Counted from the first letter of the stretch, positions 1-8,377 are shown. The stretch: 64,000 nt of DNA from Oscillospiraceae bacterium (GCA_009784625.1 WRBI01000001.1:62001-126000), one strand, 5' to 3'. Notes: generated from the sequence alone by a model not told the origin. A program made the numbers and translations.

Positions 1-58
1 TTCGCCGCGCGATTCGCACAAACGGCGTCTTGTGTTCGTGTACCGCTGTCTGGCTCAC
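1..58 (-). CDS. Sugar/nucleoside-type ABC transporter permease, N-terminal fragment (cut by window edge)
   Basis: Only the first 19 codons are present (starting VSQTAVHEHK). The GTG start overlaps the TGA of the upstream ATPase gene and has a strong ribosome binding site, AGGAGGTGA, seven bases before it. The family is inferred from order only: in BMP-type operons the lipoprotein and the double ATPase are followed by two membrane permeases, and this is the slot of the first. The fragment itself shows no diagnostic motif. Confidence 0.6.
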   Translation of the reverse strand, partial: MSQTAVHEHKTPFVRIARR

Positions 59-1620
59 CCGGCGCTCACCTCCTCTCTTGTTTCACCGGTCGAGAACTGG
101 GTCATCAACAGGCCTACCGCTTCTTTATTGGTGGTGGCCGCGTCAACAATTCCGCTGACTTGTCCGCCGCAGAGAACCATAATCCGGTCGGCCAATTCAA
201 GCAGCACGTCCAGATCCTCGCCGATAAAGAGAACTGCCACACCCTTTTGTTTTTGTTGGTTTAACAGATCATAGATGGTGTAGGACGAATTGATGTCCAA
301 ACCCCGAACCGGGTAAGCAACGATCAGCACCCGCGGGGCGGATGAAATTTCACGGCCAAGCAGAACTTTTTGAACATTGCCGCCCGACATCCGCCGCACC
401 GGCTTGCTGACGCCGGGGGTGACGATGGCCAGCTGTTCGATCAGCCCTTCGGCCAGCGCGCGGGAACTCTTGCGGTCGCAAAACGGGCCTTTACCCTTAT
501 CGTAATAGCGCAGCATAACGTTGTCGGTCATGTCCATGTTGGCGACCAGACCCATTCCCAACCGGTCTTCGGGGACAAAAGCCATGTTCACGCCCAGTGC
601 GCGAATCTCTTTCGGGGCTTTGCCGACCAGCGCAGTTTCCTGACCTGACTCATCGCAAAAAGTGATTTGACCGCTCGCTACCGGATAAAGCCCGGCCAAC
701 GCCTCGCACAGCTCTTTCTGACCGCTTCCGGCAATTCCGGCCACCCCAAGGATTTCACCGGCTTTCAGGTTAAAACAAACGTCCTGCAATGCCTTGACGC
801 CGTCCGGGGTCAGGCAGTTAAGTCCTTCGACTTTAAGCCGGTCACACTGGCCTTCACAGACCGGGCGGTCAATTTTCAGATCAATTGAGCGGCCGACCAT
901 CATCTCGGTCAGCTCTTTTTGATTGGTCTCGGATGTATTTACGGTGGCGATCGATTTGCCTTTGCGCATGATATGAACCCGGTCGGATACCGCCAACACC
1001 TCATGCAATTTGTGGGTGATGATGACGATCGCCTTACCGTCCGCGCGCATATTTCGCAGGGTGACGAACAGGCGCTCGGTTTCCTGGGGGGTGAGTACGG
1101 CAGTCGGCTCGTCCAATATAAGGATTTCGGCGCCGCGGTAAAGCACCTTGACGATTTCAACTGTCTGTTTTTCGCTGACCGACATGTTGTATATCTTCTT
1201 TTCAGGATCCAGCCCAAAGCCGTAGCGGTCGCTGATCTCGCGGATTTCCTGGGTGTAAGCTTTTCGGTTGAGTACGGGGTTTCCGTCCAGCCCAAGCACG
1301 ATGTTGTCGGCCGCCGTGAAGATATCCACCAGCTTAAAGTGTTGGTGAACCATCCCGATCCCAAGGTCATAGGCGTCTTTGGGCGAGCGGATGGTCACTT
1401 CTTTTCCGCCCACTTCGATCTCGCCGCTGTCCGGGAAATAGATGCCGAACAACATGTTCATCAGCGTTGTCTTGCCGCTGCCGTTTTCGCCCAACAGAGC
1501 CAAAATTTCACCCTTGTGCACGTCAAACGAGACATGGTCGTTGGCTACCACCGTGTCAAATGTTTTGACGAGGTTGTGTGTCTGGATTGCAGGCTGCGCT
1601 GTGTTCGTATCATTATACAA
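55..1620 (-). CDS. ABC transporter ATP-binding protein, double-ATPase type of BMP/nucleoside importers
   Basis: Cytoplasmic energising subunit of an importer. Two fused ABC domains are visible. The first has Walker A GENGSGKTT, signature NMSVSEKQ and Walker B LILDEPTAVL. The second has the degenerate P-loop GIAGSGQKE, signature MSGGNVQK and a Walker B region reading VLIVAYPVRG, so its Glu/Asp are altered as is usual for the second half of RbsA/YufO-like proteins. The start chosen is TTG at 1620, because AAGGTGGTGA lies just upstream; the open frame continues further upstream without a good ribosome site. The product is 521 aa, close to the family norm of about 510. It lies downstream of the BMP lipoprotein gene and overlaps the permease start. 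The purine nucleoside substrate is inferred from the neighbouring purine genes; a sugar is possible. Confidence 0.88.
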   Translation of the reverse strand: MYNDTNTAQPAIQTHNLVKTFDTVVANDHVSFDVHKGEILALLGENGSGKTTLMNMLFGIYFPDSGEIEVGGKEVTIRSPKDAYDLGIGMVHQHFKLVDIFTAADNIVLGLDGNPVLNRKAYTQEIREISDRYGFGLDPEKKIYNMSVSEKQTVEIVKVLYRGAEILILDEPTAVLTPQETERLFVTLRNMRADGKAIVIITHKLHEVLAVSDRVHIMRKGKSIATVNTSETNQKELTEMMVGRSIDLKIDRPVCEGQCDRLKVEGLNCLTPDGVKALQDVCFNLKAGEILGVAGIAGSGQKELCEALAGLYPVASGQITFCDESGQETALVGKAPKEIRALGVNMAFVPEDRLGMGLVANMDMTDNVMLRYYDKGKGPFCDRKSSRALAEGLIEQLAIVTPGVSKPVRRMSGGNVQKVLLGREISSAPRVLIVAYPVRGLDINSSYTIYDLLNQQKQKGVAVLFIGEDLDVLLELADRIMVLCGGQVSGIVDAATTNKEAVGLLMTQFSTGETREEVSAG

Positions 1621-1750
1621 ATGTGTCACCACCTTAACGATTGTTATGTTGCTGCGCTTTTTTAGTCTCTGGAATTTAACATAAGCAGTTCTGGGGGCTG
1701 GAGGATTCGGCAAAGCGGACAAACATAGACGATGGGGTTCCACCGTGACA

Positions 1751-2065
1751 TCAATAAGTGGCTGAGCGGTATTTGAAAGACAGGCTGTTTGCCTCCGGCA
1801 GAAAAGAAACCTCTGCGATTGCTGCTATACTTGTGCAGTTGCCTTTTATAATCGCGGCTTTCACTCCGTTCAGGACACATTCCCACGCGTGTTCACAGCC
1901 GGCTATATTCGGAAGATAGCCTTTTGCGATCTCGATAATCGCGTCGGCTGTACAGCGCGGAGAAACGATTTGAACGGTCTTTGTATGATCCTCCACATCA
2001 TCGGCCATACAGACAGAGTCCCGGATAAGCTTGACCTGAATCTTTGACATTTGACAGTTCCACAT
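1751..2065 (-). CDS. Conserved-looking small protein of unknown function within the BMP transporter operon
   Basis: A 104-aa (or 99-aa) soluble protein that I do not recognise. It has four Cys (in SVCMADD, SPRCTAD, AGCEHAW and GNCTSI), no membrane segment and ordinary codon use for the region. AGGAG is present, but only two bases before the first ATG (2065) and about 17 bases before the second (2050), so the start is unsure. It sits between the lipoprotein gene and the ATPase gene on the same strand, which is unusual for a BMP operon. It could be a small accessory or ligand-sensing protein. No function is claimed. Confidence 0.6.
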   Translation of the reverse strand: MWNCQMSKIQVKLIRDSVCMADDVEDHTKTVQIVSPRCTADAIIEIAKGYLPNIAGCEHAWECVLNGVKAAIIKGNCTSIAAIAEVSFLPEANSLSFKYRSATY

Positions 2066-2152
2066 TTCTCCTGTTGTTGTGAAATGATCGCTGGGAATGG
2101 GTAGGGCGGGCTGCCATTACCGATTTCCATCTGCCACTTCTTTAAATAGGGT

Positions 2153-2185
2153 GCAAAGAGAGGCCGGCAAACAGCCTCTCTTTGC
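2153..2185 (-). terminator. Hairpin after the BMP lipoprotein gene (attenuating terminator)
   Basis: GCAAAGAGAGGC and GCCTCTCTTTGC form a perfect 12-bp stem with a 9-base loop, 13 bases after the lipoprotein stop codon on the minus strand. The following bases are T/A-rich (ACCCTATTTAAA) without a clean U-run. It probably protects or partly terminates the lipoprotein message, so that the binding protein is made in excess over the ATPase and permeases. Confidence 0.65.
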
Positions 2186-2197
2186 AAGGCTGAGTAA

Positions 2198-3370
2198 CTA
2201 TTCGATGACTGTGATGCCTTGGATGATATGGTTCCATGAGGGGGCGGATTGGCGCTCGATCCACTCTTCGCCGTCGGCGAGGATCTGGTTGCCTTCGTTG
2301 TCATAGATCGGGCCTACAAAGAGATTCCGGCCGGCGCGGATGTCGCCCTCGGCGGCGGCGATGGCTTCGGCGGTTCCGTCCACAACCGTGTTCGGGTTAA
2401 GGGCAGACAGCAGAACCATCCCCTCATTCATACCGGCGAGGAAGTCGGTTTGTACGTCCTGACCGGCCACCAGCAACTCAACGGCGTGGTTGAGGTAAAC
2501 GCTCCAGTCAAACATGGGCGAAACCAGAACCGCGTCGGGAGCCGCGGGAATCATGTTGTTGTTGTAGCCGACGCTCCAGACGCCGTTGGCTTGAGCGGTG
2601 GTCTGGGCGGCCGGGCTGTCGGCGTGCTGGCCGATGACGTCTGCGCCGCGGTCAATCAGCGCTTGTGCGATTTGAGATTCAAGGGTGGGGTTATTCCAGG
2701 CGTTCATGAACATGACATACATGGTCACGTCCGGGTTAACCGAAAGCGCGCCCTTGTAGAAAGCGGTAAAGCCGGTGATAACTTCGGCAAAAGGATGGGC
2801 GGCTACAAACCCGAGCACGTTGGTCTCGGTTCTGAGGCCGGCGGCAATCCCCGAAAGGTAGCGGGCCTGAGACATGTTGCCGAAATAGTTGTGGAAGTTG
2901 GGCAGGTTGTTGTCCAGGGCAAGGTCACCGGTCGCGTGGAAGAACTGAACGTCCGGGAACTCACGGGCGGCTTCAAGCATGTGCGGGCCGTGGCCGAAGC
3001 TGGTGGCGAAGATGGCGTCCGCGCCCCACTCGATCGCTTCGAGGATGGCGGTATCGGCCGGGCCGCCCGGGGCGATGTTAAAGAAGTTGCGCACTTGGTC
3101 TTCCCCAATCCGGTGGTGGATCATCATGTCGGTGGTGCCGCGGTGCTGGCGATAGGTGTAACCCATGTCGGCCGCATCGCCAACGTGGATAAACGCAAGG
3201 CGGATGGTCTCAAAAGTCAGGCCGCTGTCACCGGCGGGGGCGTCTGCCGCAGGCGCAGGCGCGTCACCGGCAGGGGCGGCGGGGGCGGCCGGGGCAGGGC
3301 TTGGGCCACAAGCGGCCAACAGGCCAAGGATGGTCAGCGCAACAACCAGCAGAATCAGCTTTCTCTTCAT
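2198..3370 (-). CDS. BMP family ABC transporter substrate-binding lipoprotein
   Basis: Secreted, lipid-anchored solute receptor of an ABC importer. The N-terminus MKRKLILLVV is followed by a lipobox ending in LLAAC, then an Ala/Pro-rich linker (residues ~22–52) and a BMP/Med fold (PF02608-type). The phrases IRLAFIHVGDAADMGYTYRQHRG, GADAIFATSFGHG, GADVIGQHADSPA and GVWSVGYNNNM are typical of the family. The start is ATG 3370 with AAAGGAG eight bases upstream; a longer in-frame start is less likely. Length is 390 aa. Known BMP proteins bind purine nucleosides (PnrA, NupN-like). Given the xanthine dehydrogenase and guanine deaminase genes upstream, a nucleoside or purine ligand is likely but unproven. 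Confidence 0.9.
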   Translation of the reverse strand: MKRKLILLVVALTILGLLAACGPSPAPAAPAAPAGDAPAPAADAPAGDSGLTFETIRLAFIHVGDAADMGYTYRQHRGTTDMMIHHRIGEDQVRNFFNIAPGGPADTAILEAIEWGADAIFATSFGHGPHMLEAAREFPDVQFFHATGDLALDNNLPNFHNYFGNMSQARYLSGIAAGLRTETNVLGFVAAHPFAEVITGFTAFYKGALSVNPDVTMYVMFMNAWNNPTLESQIAQALIDRGADVIGQHADSPAAQTTAQANGVWSVGYNNNMIPAAPDAVLVSPMFDWSVYLNHAVELLVAGQDVQTDFLAGMNEGMVLLSALNPNTVVDGTAEAIAAAEGDIRAGRNLFVGPIYDNEGNQILADGEEWIERQSAPSWNHIIQGITVIE

Positions 3371-3480
3371 CGTTTTTGCTCCTTTACTCACTCGTTATAT
3401 TTTTTCTTACAATAACAACCGTGGATTGGACAATCGTGTGCGTCGGCTTCACCCCCTGTTCCTTTCGCTGACAAGCGAAA

Positions 3481-4299
3481 CTATATCCCGTTCACATCCA
3501 GAAAATCGCGAACCAGATTTAAACAAACATCTTTGCGGTACTCAACCCCGACCCTGCCGCGGATTGGGACGATTACTTGATCTATGGCGGCCAGATAGTC
3601 CTGCCGCAGTGCTTTGGCCTGAGTCAGCGTTTTTCCGGTCAGCATCGCGTCGATCTCAGCCGGGCGGAGGATGACGTCGCTGACCGCGCCAAAAGCGGTG
3701 GCACAGTGGCGGATCACGCCGTCCCGCACATCTAAAATTCCGGCGAACGCCACCCGCGAGATGGCCAGCGCGTTTCGCGCGCCGACTTTTGTGTAATAGT
3801 AGTTGTCAAGGTTCTGCCGTGGGATAAGCACCTCGGCAATGATCTCGTCCCGGCGCAAAGCCAGCTTTTTTCGGCCCAGATAAAACTCTTTTAGTGGCAG
3901 CATCCGCTCACCATCCTCGCAAACCAGGCGCACGAGCGAATCGGTGACCATAAAGATCAGCGCGCTGTCGGCTTTGGGAGAGCCGTTGCCGATGTTGCCG
4001 CCAATACTGCCTATATTGCGGATGGCGGGGGCGGCGATCTGCCCGCAAGCCTCTTTCAGGATTTTCGGGGTCAGCGGATGGTCGATCAGGTCGGAAAAGG
4101 TGCAGGCCGCACCAAAGCGTATGTACTGCGCATCTTGTTTAATCTCTTTGAGCTCGGGGATTTTGTGCAAAAACAGATAGCTTGCGTCTTCTTTTGCCTC
4201 GACCATCAGGTCGGTGCCGCCGGTGTAAAGGGTCAGGCCGTGGGCTTTGCGAAGCTTTAACGCCTCAGCCAAGGTTGTGGGTGCAAAACTCTTTACCAC
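3481..4299 (-). CDS. xdhB: Xanthine dehydrogenase-type hydroxylase, FAD-binding subunit
   Basis: Middle electron-transfer subunit of a three-subunit molybdenum hydroxylase. The 272-aa protein has the CoxM/XdhB layout: N-terminal motif TLYTGGTDLMVEAK, the FAD pyrophosphate loop GSIGGNIGNGSPKADSA, and a CO-dehydrogenase flavoprotein C-terminal domain. The start is GTG 4299, overlapping the Fe-S subunit stop and preceded by AAGGAGG. The open frame extends upstream inside the Fe-S gene, but that stretch is not FAD-domain-like. It is the last gene of the Mo–FeS–FAD set. It passes electrons from the Fe-S subunit to NAD+ or ferredoxin; the natural acceptor cannot be read from the sequence. Confidence 0.92.
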   Translation of the reverse strand: MVKSFAPTTLAEALKLRKAHGLTLYTGGTDLMVEAKEDASYLFLHKIPELKEIKQDAQYIRFGAACTFSDLIDHPLTPKILKEACGQIAAPAIRNIGSIGGNIGNGSPKADSALIFMVTDSLVRLVCEDGERMLPLKEFYLGRKKLALRRDEIIAEVLIPRQNLDNYYYTKVGARNALAISRVAFAGILDVRDGVIRHCATAFGAVSDVILRPAEIDAMLTGKTLTQAKALRQDYLAAIDQVIVPIRGRVGVEYRKDVCLNLVRDFLDVNGI

Positions 4300-4760
4300 A
4301 GTCCATCCCCCTCCTTTGCCGCCATGTCGATTGCTTTTATGATCGGGCCGTAGCCGGTACAGCGGCAGATATTCCCCGATATCCCCTCGCGGATTTCGTC
4401 TTCGGTCGGATGCGGATTCGCGCTCAGCAGACATTCGGCGGCCAGCACCATCCCCGGGATGCAAAACCCGCACTGTACGGCCGAAACCGCTTCAAACGCT
4501 TTGTCGAGCGCCGCGAACCGCTGTGTCTCGCGGTATCCCTCAATGGTTGTGACGTTTGCGCCCTCCAAACTGCCCATGGCCACCAAGCAGGAGTTTGTCA
4601 GTTTTCCGTCAATGATGACCGCACAGGCACCGCACTCGCCTTCTTTGCACCCGCACTTTGTGCCGGTCATCTGCCACTCGCCGCGCAAAACATCCAGCAG
4701 GCGTCCGGCGGGGCTGCCCGCGTAGTTGACCTCTTTGCCGTTCAAGTTAAACACTGACAT
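4293..4760 (-). CDS. xdhC: Xanthine dehydrogenase-type hydroxylase, 2Fe-2S subunit
   Basis: A 155-aa ferredoxin-like subunit carrying two [2Fe-2S] clusters. The plant-type cluster ligands are in CGCKEGECGACAV and the later Cys in TNSCLV. The second cluster ligands are in CGFCIPGM and NICRCTGYG. The ATG overlaps the TGA of the molybdenum subunit, and GGGAGGTGA lies just upstream, so the genes are translationally coupled. Electrons from the Mo site flow through this subunit to the FAD subunit. The symbol follows E. coli XdhABC naming. Confidence 0.94.
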   Translation of the reverse strand: MSVFNLNGKEVNYAGSPAGRLLDVLRGEWQMTGTKCGCKEGECGACAVIIDGKLTNSCLVAMGSLEGANVTTIEGYRETQRFAALDKAFEAVSAVQCGFCIPGMVLAAECLLSANPHPTEDEIREGISGNICRCTGYGPIIKAIDMAAKEGDGLW

Positions 4761-6871
4761 CAGCGATTCACCTCCCGCAAATGGTTCATGACATCTTCGG
4801 GCAAGAAGGGCGCTTTGCCCAGTTTTGTATCCAAAGCGTTTTCAATGGCCGCAATCGTAGCCGGCGCACCGCCTACGTGAGGCAGTTCCCCTCCGCCCTT
4901 GGCGCCAAACGGGCCGCCCGGATAATCTTCGACATGCAGCAAAATCTCAAGTTTTGGCAAATCCATTGCGGTGGGAATCATATAATCGCTAAATGTGTTG
5001 TTGCGGATTTTACCTTTTTCGGCGGTTATCTTTTCCATCATCCCGTAGCTCAGGCTTTGAACAAAGCCGCCCTCCATCTGCCCGCGCAGGATATTCTCAT
5101 CAATCGGTGTACCCGCGTCAAACGAACCCCAGCCGCCGACCAGCTTAATTGCGCCGGTATAGGTGTCGATCTCGACCTCAACGGCGTTAACCGCCCACGA
5201 ATAAGTCGGGTAAGCGTCCCCGCTGAATGTTTTGATGTCGAAGGGGATCATAAATTCCGGGTGCTTGTAGTGTTCTGTAACGGTTTGTTCCTCGCCGTCT
5301 TTCCACTCGTCTTTCAGGCGGACCGCGGCTCTGCGGATCAGCTCGCCGACCACCATAACCGAACGGGAGGCAACCGTCGGCCCCGAATTGGGCACCCTGT
5401 CCGTGTTCGGCATGGTCAGGATAATTTTGTCGTGGGGCAAATCGAGTGTTTCCGCTACAATTTTTGTAAAAGCAACAAACAGGCCCTGGCCCATGTCGGT
5501 ATTGGCGGTGAGGATTTCGACATTGCCGTCTTTGTCTTTGTGCAGCCGAGCGACCGACTTGAGCAGGTCGCGCTCGGCGCTGCCGGTAAAGCCGCCCCCA
5601 TGAAAGACCGCTGACAGGCCAATCCCTTTGCGGTAACGGCCGGTCTGGTTTTGGTAAGCGGCCCGCTTGGCGCGGTAATCGCTGGCTTTGAGCACGGCGT
5701 CAACCATCGGCGCGATCGGCACCGGGAAGTGGTACTTCCCACCGGTTGAGGTGGAATCCCCCTGTTTGGCGAGGTGGGCCAGCTTGAAATCGACCGGCTC
5801 GAGCCCCAGGTTTTTGGCGACATGCTCCATCATCATCTCAACGGCAAAGAAAGTCTGCGGGCCGCCAAAACCACGGAACGCGCCGTTGGGCACATTGTTT
5901 GTCTTGCGCGACTGGCCGTGTACTTTGAGATTGGGCACATTGTAAATGCCCGGCGCCCCGATAATCCCCCGTTGCAGGACAACCGGGCTCATGGTGGTGT
6001 ACGCACCCGCATCGTAGAGCACTTCAATCTCCATAGCGGTCACCTTGCCGTCCTTGACCGCGACTTTGTAATTGCAAAAGGATGGATGCCGCTTGCTGGT
6101 GCACTCGATGTCTTCTTTCCGGTCAAAAATAACGCGAACCGGCTTACCCGCTTTGTGGGCGGCCACCGCCACCTGACAGGCCAAAATGGACGGGTAGTCT
6201 TCTTTTGCGCCAAACGCGCCGCCGATCACATCCTGCGCCACGCTCACATCCTCCGGCCGGCAGCCGAGTGCGTGTACCAGCGCCTTATGCACGTAATACG
6301 GACATTGAAGCGAGCCGTGCACATGTATTTTTCCGTCGCTGCTCCCGGCGATCAGCCCGTTGGTCTCCATGCACATGTGCTCTTGAAGCCCGGTCTCGAA
6401 GTCCTCTTCAAAGATGTGGTCCGCCTGTGCAAAGGCCGCGGCCGTATTGCCTTTCTCATACGCGTAGTCAAAGAATACCACATCCGATTCACGCGCGTCA
6501 AATGTCGGCTCAAGCATTTCGTACTCGATTTCGACCTCGCCGGCCAGCCGGAGAACCTCCCGCTCGTCCGGCCCGCAGAGCAAACCGATGGGGTCGCCGA
6601 TATGCTCGACCGTCTCGCCGGCAAAAACCGGCGTATCCTGCACAATCATCAGCACCTCGTTTGTGCCGGGTACGTCATTTTTATCCACGTAACAATAGCC
6701 GTCCGGCAATGTGGGCAGCTTGACGTTGGCCACTTTGGCCCGCGGCACACTTGAGCGCACCATCCGGCCGAACAGGATGCCCTCAGTCGGGCAGTCACAG
6801 ACATACATCGCCTGCCCGCGCATTTTTTCGCCGTGGTCTTTTTTGGGGATCGACCTGCTGATCGATTTCAA
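4760..6871 (-). CDS. xdhA: Xanthine dehydrogenase-type hydroxylase, molybdenum-binding subunit
   Basis: Catalytic subunit (703 aa) expected to hydroxylate a purine such as hypoxanthine or xanthine at a molybdopterin centre. Cofactor-binding motifs of the family are visible: GGAFGAKED, GAFRGFGGPQ, DMGQGLF, and the C-terminal GAKGGGELP containing the conserved catalytic Glu. An N-terminal a/b hammerhead domain spans roughly residues 15–120. The start is TTG 6871 with GGAGGG seven bases upstream. It follows the guanine deaminase gene by 14 bp, so deamination of guanine to xanthine and xanthine oxidation are probably co-expressed. Substrate is inferred from neighbours; related enzymes act on nicotinate or other heterocycles. 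Confidence 0.9.
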   Translation of the reverse strand: MKSISRSIPKKDHGEKMRGQAMYVCDCPTEGILFGRMVRSSVPRAKVANVKLPTLPDGYCYVDKNDVPGTNEVLMIVQDTPVFAGETVEHIGDPIGLLCGPDEREVLRLAGEVEIEYEMLEPTFDARESDVVFFDYAYEKGNTAAAFAQADHIFEEDFETGLQEHMCMETNGLIAGSSDGKIHVHGSLQCPYYVHKALVHALGCRPEDVSVAQDVIGGAFGAKEDYPSILACQVAVAAHKAGKPVRVIFDRKEDIECTSKRHPSFCNYKVAVKDGKVTAMEIEVLYDAGAYTTMSPVVLQRGIIGAPGIYNVPNLKVHGQSRKTNNVPNGAFRGFGGPQTFFAVEMMMEHVAKNLGLEPVDFKLAHLAKQGDSTSTGGKYHFPVPIAPMVDAVLKASDYRAKRAAYQNQTGRYRKGIGLSAVFHGGGFTGSAERDLLKSVARLHKDKDGNVEILTANTDMGQGLFVAFTKIVAETLDLPHDKIILTMPNTDRVPNSGPTVASRSVMVVGELIRRAAVRLKDEWKDGEEQTVTEHYKHPEFMIPFDIKTFSGDAYPTYSWAVNAVEVEIDTYTGAIKLVGGWGSFDAGTPIDENILRGQMEGGFVQSLSYGMMEKITAEKGKIRNNTFSDYMIPTAMDLPKLEILLHVEDYPGGPFGAKGGGELPHVGGAPATIAAIENALDTKLGKAPFLPEDVMNHLREVNR

Positions 6872-6885
6872 TACGTAACCCTCCT

Positions 6886-8154
6886 CTATTGGATTTTATA
6901 ACCTCGAACATACTTATCGCGAATCTGGCTGTCTTCTGAAAGGTATATGATTCGGGCCAGCCGGTCTTCGATCGAAAGGGTTCTGATTGTCGCTAAGTCG
7001 GTGTCGTCGATCACCACCGCGTCAAACTCGTAACCCGGCTCAAAGCTGCCGACTTTGCCAAAAAAAGCTCCGCCGCCCAATGTACCGAGGTAAAAGGCTT
7101 CGGGGACAGTCAACGGCGTATCGTTTTGGTCAATCAGCCGCCAATAGAGCTTGGAGGCCTGAATCGCGTCGCTCATCGCGCGAAAGATGGATGCGTGACA
7201 ACCGCCGGCCACGTCGGTACCCAACCCTACCCGAATCCCGCGCTGAAGAAATCGGCGGACGGGCGCGATTCCCGAAGCGAGGTTGGTGTTCGATTGGGGA
7301 CAGTGGGCGACAAACACACCGTTGTCGCGAAGCAATGCTTCTTCTGACCCTTTTGACCAGACACAGTGCGCCATAATTGTGGGCGTGCTTTCTCCGCCGA
7401 ACAGTCCAAAGCTGTTGTAAACCTGGCCATAACCGCCCGATTCCGGGTGAAGCTCACGTACCCAAGCGATCTCGCTGTGGTTTTCAGACAGATGGGACTG
7501 CACCGGCAGCCCGTGCTCTTTTTGCAGCTCTTTCAGCCCGCGCATCAACTCACTCGAACATGTGGGCACAAACCGCGGGGATAAGATGGGTGATGTGTTC
7601 TTAAGCTTGCCTTTGGTGCGCGCAATCCACTCGCCGGTTGCTTTGACAGACTCTTCGGTCTCTTCGCGCAGGTAGTCGGGGCTGTTGCGGTCCATGTTCA
7701 GTTTTCCGACATATGTAACCAGCCCGGCGGCGTCAAGTTTTTCCATCAAAAGTTCGGTTGCCTGGGGATGTATGGTAGCGAAGACACCGGCGCGTGTGGT
7801 CGCGCCCCGCTTTAAAGCGTCCGCAAATATGCCGTAAGCCCGTTCGGCGTGCGCTAAATCGGCGAACTTAGCCTCTTCGGGGAATGTGTAGGTCTTCAGC
7901 CAGTCGAGCAGCTCAAGATCCATCCCCAAGCCGCGGTAAGAGTATTGCGGCGCGTGAATATGTAAGTCACACAGACCGGGGATGATCAGGCAATCGCCGT
8001 AATCGGTCAATGGAAAGCCGCGGTATTGCTCAGGTATTTCGGCAAAAACACCGGCCGACTCGCCGTCCTTGCAGATTAGATAGCCCCGCTCGACACTGGC
8101 CAGCGTGGTCACAGACTTGCTGTAACATATATTGCCGGCGAGAATTTGATTCAT
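6886..8154 (-). CDS. guaD: Guanine deaminase (amidohydrolase superfamily)
   Basis: Converts guanine to xanthine plus ammonia. The 422-aa TIM-barrel metal hydrolase shows the metal ligands of the cytosine deaminase/guanine deaminase branch: LCDLHIHAP (HxH), VQSHLSENHSE, IMAHCVW and GLGTDVAGG (metal Asp). Residues ~60–105 (DLHIHAPQYSYRGLGMDLELLDWL) strongly resemble guanine deaminases. The ATG has AGGAGG 11–12 bases upstream. It is the first gene after the purine riboswitch and promoter at 8187–8377, and leads the xdhA-C-B genes. Confidence 0.9.
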   Translation of the reverse strand: MNQILAGNICYSKSVTTLASVERGYLICKDGESAGVFAEIPEQYRGFPLTDYGDCLIIPGLCDLHIHAPQYSYRGLGMDLELLDWLKTYTFPEEAKFADLAHAERAYGIFADALKRGATTRAGVFATIHPQATELLMEKLDAAGLVTYVGKLNMDRNSPDYLREETEESVKATGEWIARTKGKLKNTSPILSPRFVPTCSSELMRGLKELQKEHGLPVQSHLSENHSEIAWVRELHPESGGYGQVYNSFGLFGGESTPTIMAHCVWSKGSEEALLRDNGVFVAHCPQSNTNLASGIAPVRRFLQRGIRVGLGTDVAGGCHASIFRAMSDAIQASKLYWRLIDQNDTPLTVPEAFYLGTLGGGAFFGKVGSFEPGYEFDAVVIDDTDLATIRTLSIEDRLARIIYLSEDSQIRDKYVRGYKIQ

Positions 8155-8186
8155 ATGGCGTCGTCCTCCTGTAATCGCAACAAAAC

Positions 8187-8249
8187 TACCGAAAAGGCTT
8201 CCGGTAAAGCTGCTGCAAACGGGTGGTCACACCCGGTTTGCAGCAGCTT
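8187..8249 (-). promoter_or_regulatory. Riboswitch expression platform: two stacked hairpins
   Basis: Immediately after the aptamer on the minus strand is a very strong hairpin (8207–8249): arms AAGCTGCTGCAAAC/GTTTGCAGCAGCTT plus GGGTG/CACCC, one bulged C and a 4-base loop. A second stem, TACCGGAA/TTTCGGTA with a GCCT loop (8187–8206), is followed by GTTTTGTT and could act as a terminator. The bases CGGTAGTTTTG (8181–8191) are also complementary to CAAACTACCG in the aptamer P3/L3 (8265–8274). A fold exclusive with ligand binding is therefore possible. Whether ligand turns the genes on or off cannot be decided by eye. Confidence 0.6.
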
Positions 8250-8309
8250 GTAGACAACCATTTGCGGTAGTTTGTAGAAACGCTCGACCATATTACGAGC
8301 ATATACAAG
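8247..8309 (-). ncRNA. Purine riboswitch aptamer, guanine-type variant
   Basis: A 63-nt three-way junction. P1 is CTTGTA/TACAAG. P2 is GCTCG/CGAGC with loop AATATGG, matching the usual GATATGG. J2/3 reads TTTCTAC, the conserved ligand-pocket strand. The P3 loop ACCGCAAAT matches the consensus ACCGTAAAT, and GG in L2 can kiss CC in L3. The base before the 3' strand of P1 is C, the position that pairs with the ligand, so guanine-like ligands (guanine, hypoxanthine, xanthine) are expected rather than adenine. Departures from the usual form are an extra A in P3, a short J1/2 and U instead of A next to the specificity base. Confidence 0.85.
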
Positions 8310-8349
8310 CCGGCCCAATATTCAGTTAAGTTCGCATGACTTTAGTATC

Positions 8350-8377
8350 ATTATACATAAGGCACTAAATTTGTCAA
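8350..8377 (-). promoter_or_regulatory. Sigma-A-type promoter driving the riboswitch and guaD–xdh genes
   Basis: On the minus strand, TTGACA (8372–8377) and TATAAT (8350–8355) are separated by 16 bases. Both boxes are perfect consensus. It lies between the ygfK stop and the riboswitch aptamer, which would start about 30–40 bases after transcription begins. Confidence 0.82.

Noticed and set aside
2249..3415. 388-aa plus-strand frame opposite the BMP lipoprotein gene
   Set aside because: It is a mirror of GC-rich codon use; no domain, no ribosome site, and the minus-strand lipoprotein is unambiguous.
3463..3480. Terminator after xdhB (TTTCGCT/AGCGAAA)
   Set aside because: Only 7 bp with no U-run on the minus strand; could be read-through into the BMP genes.
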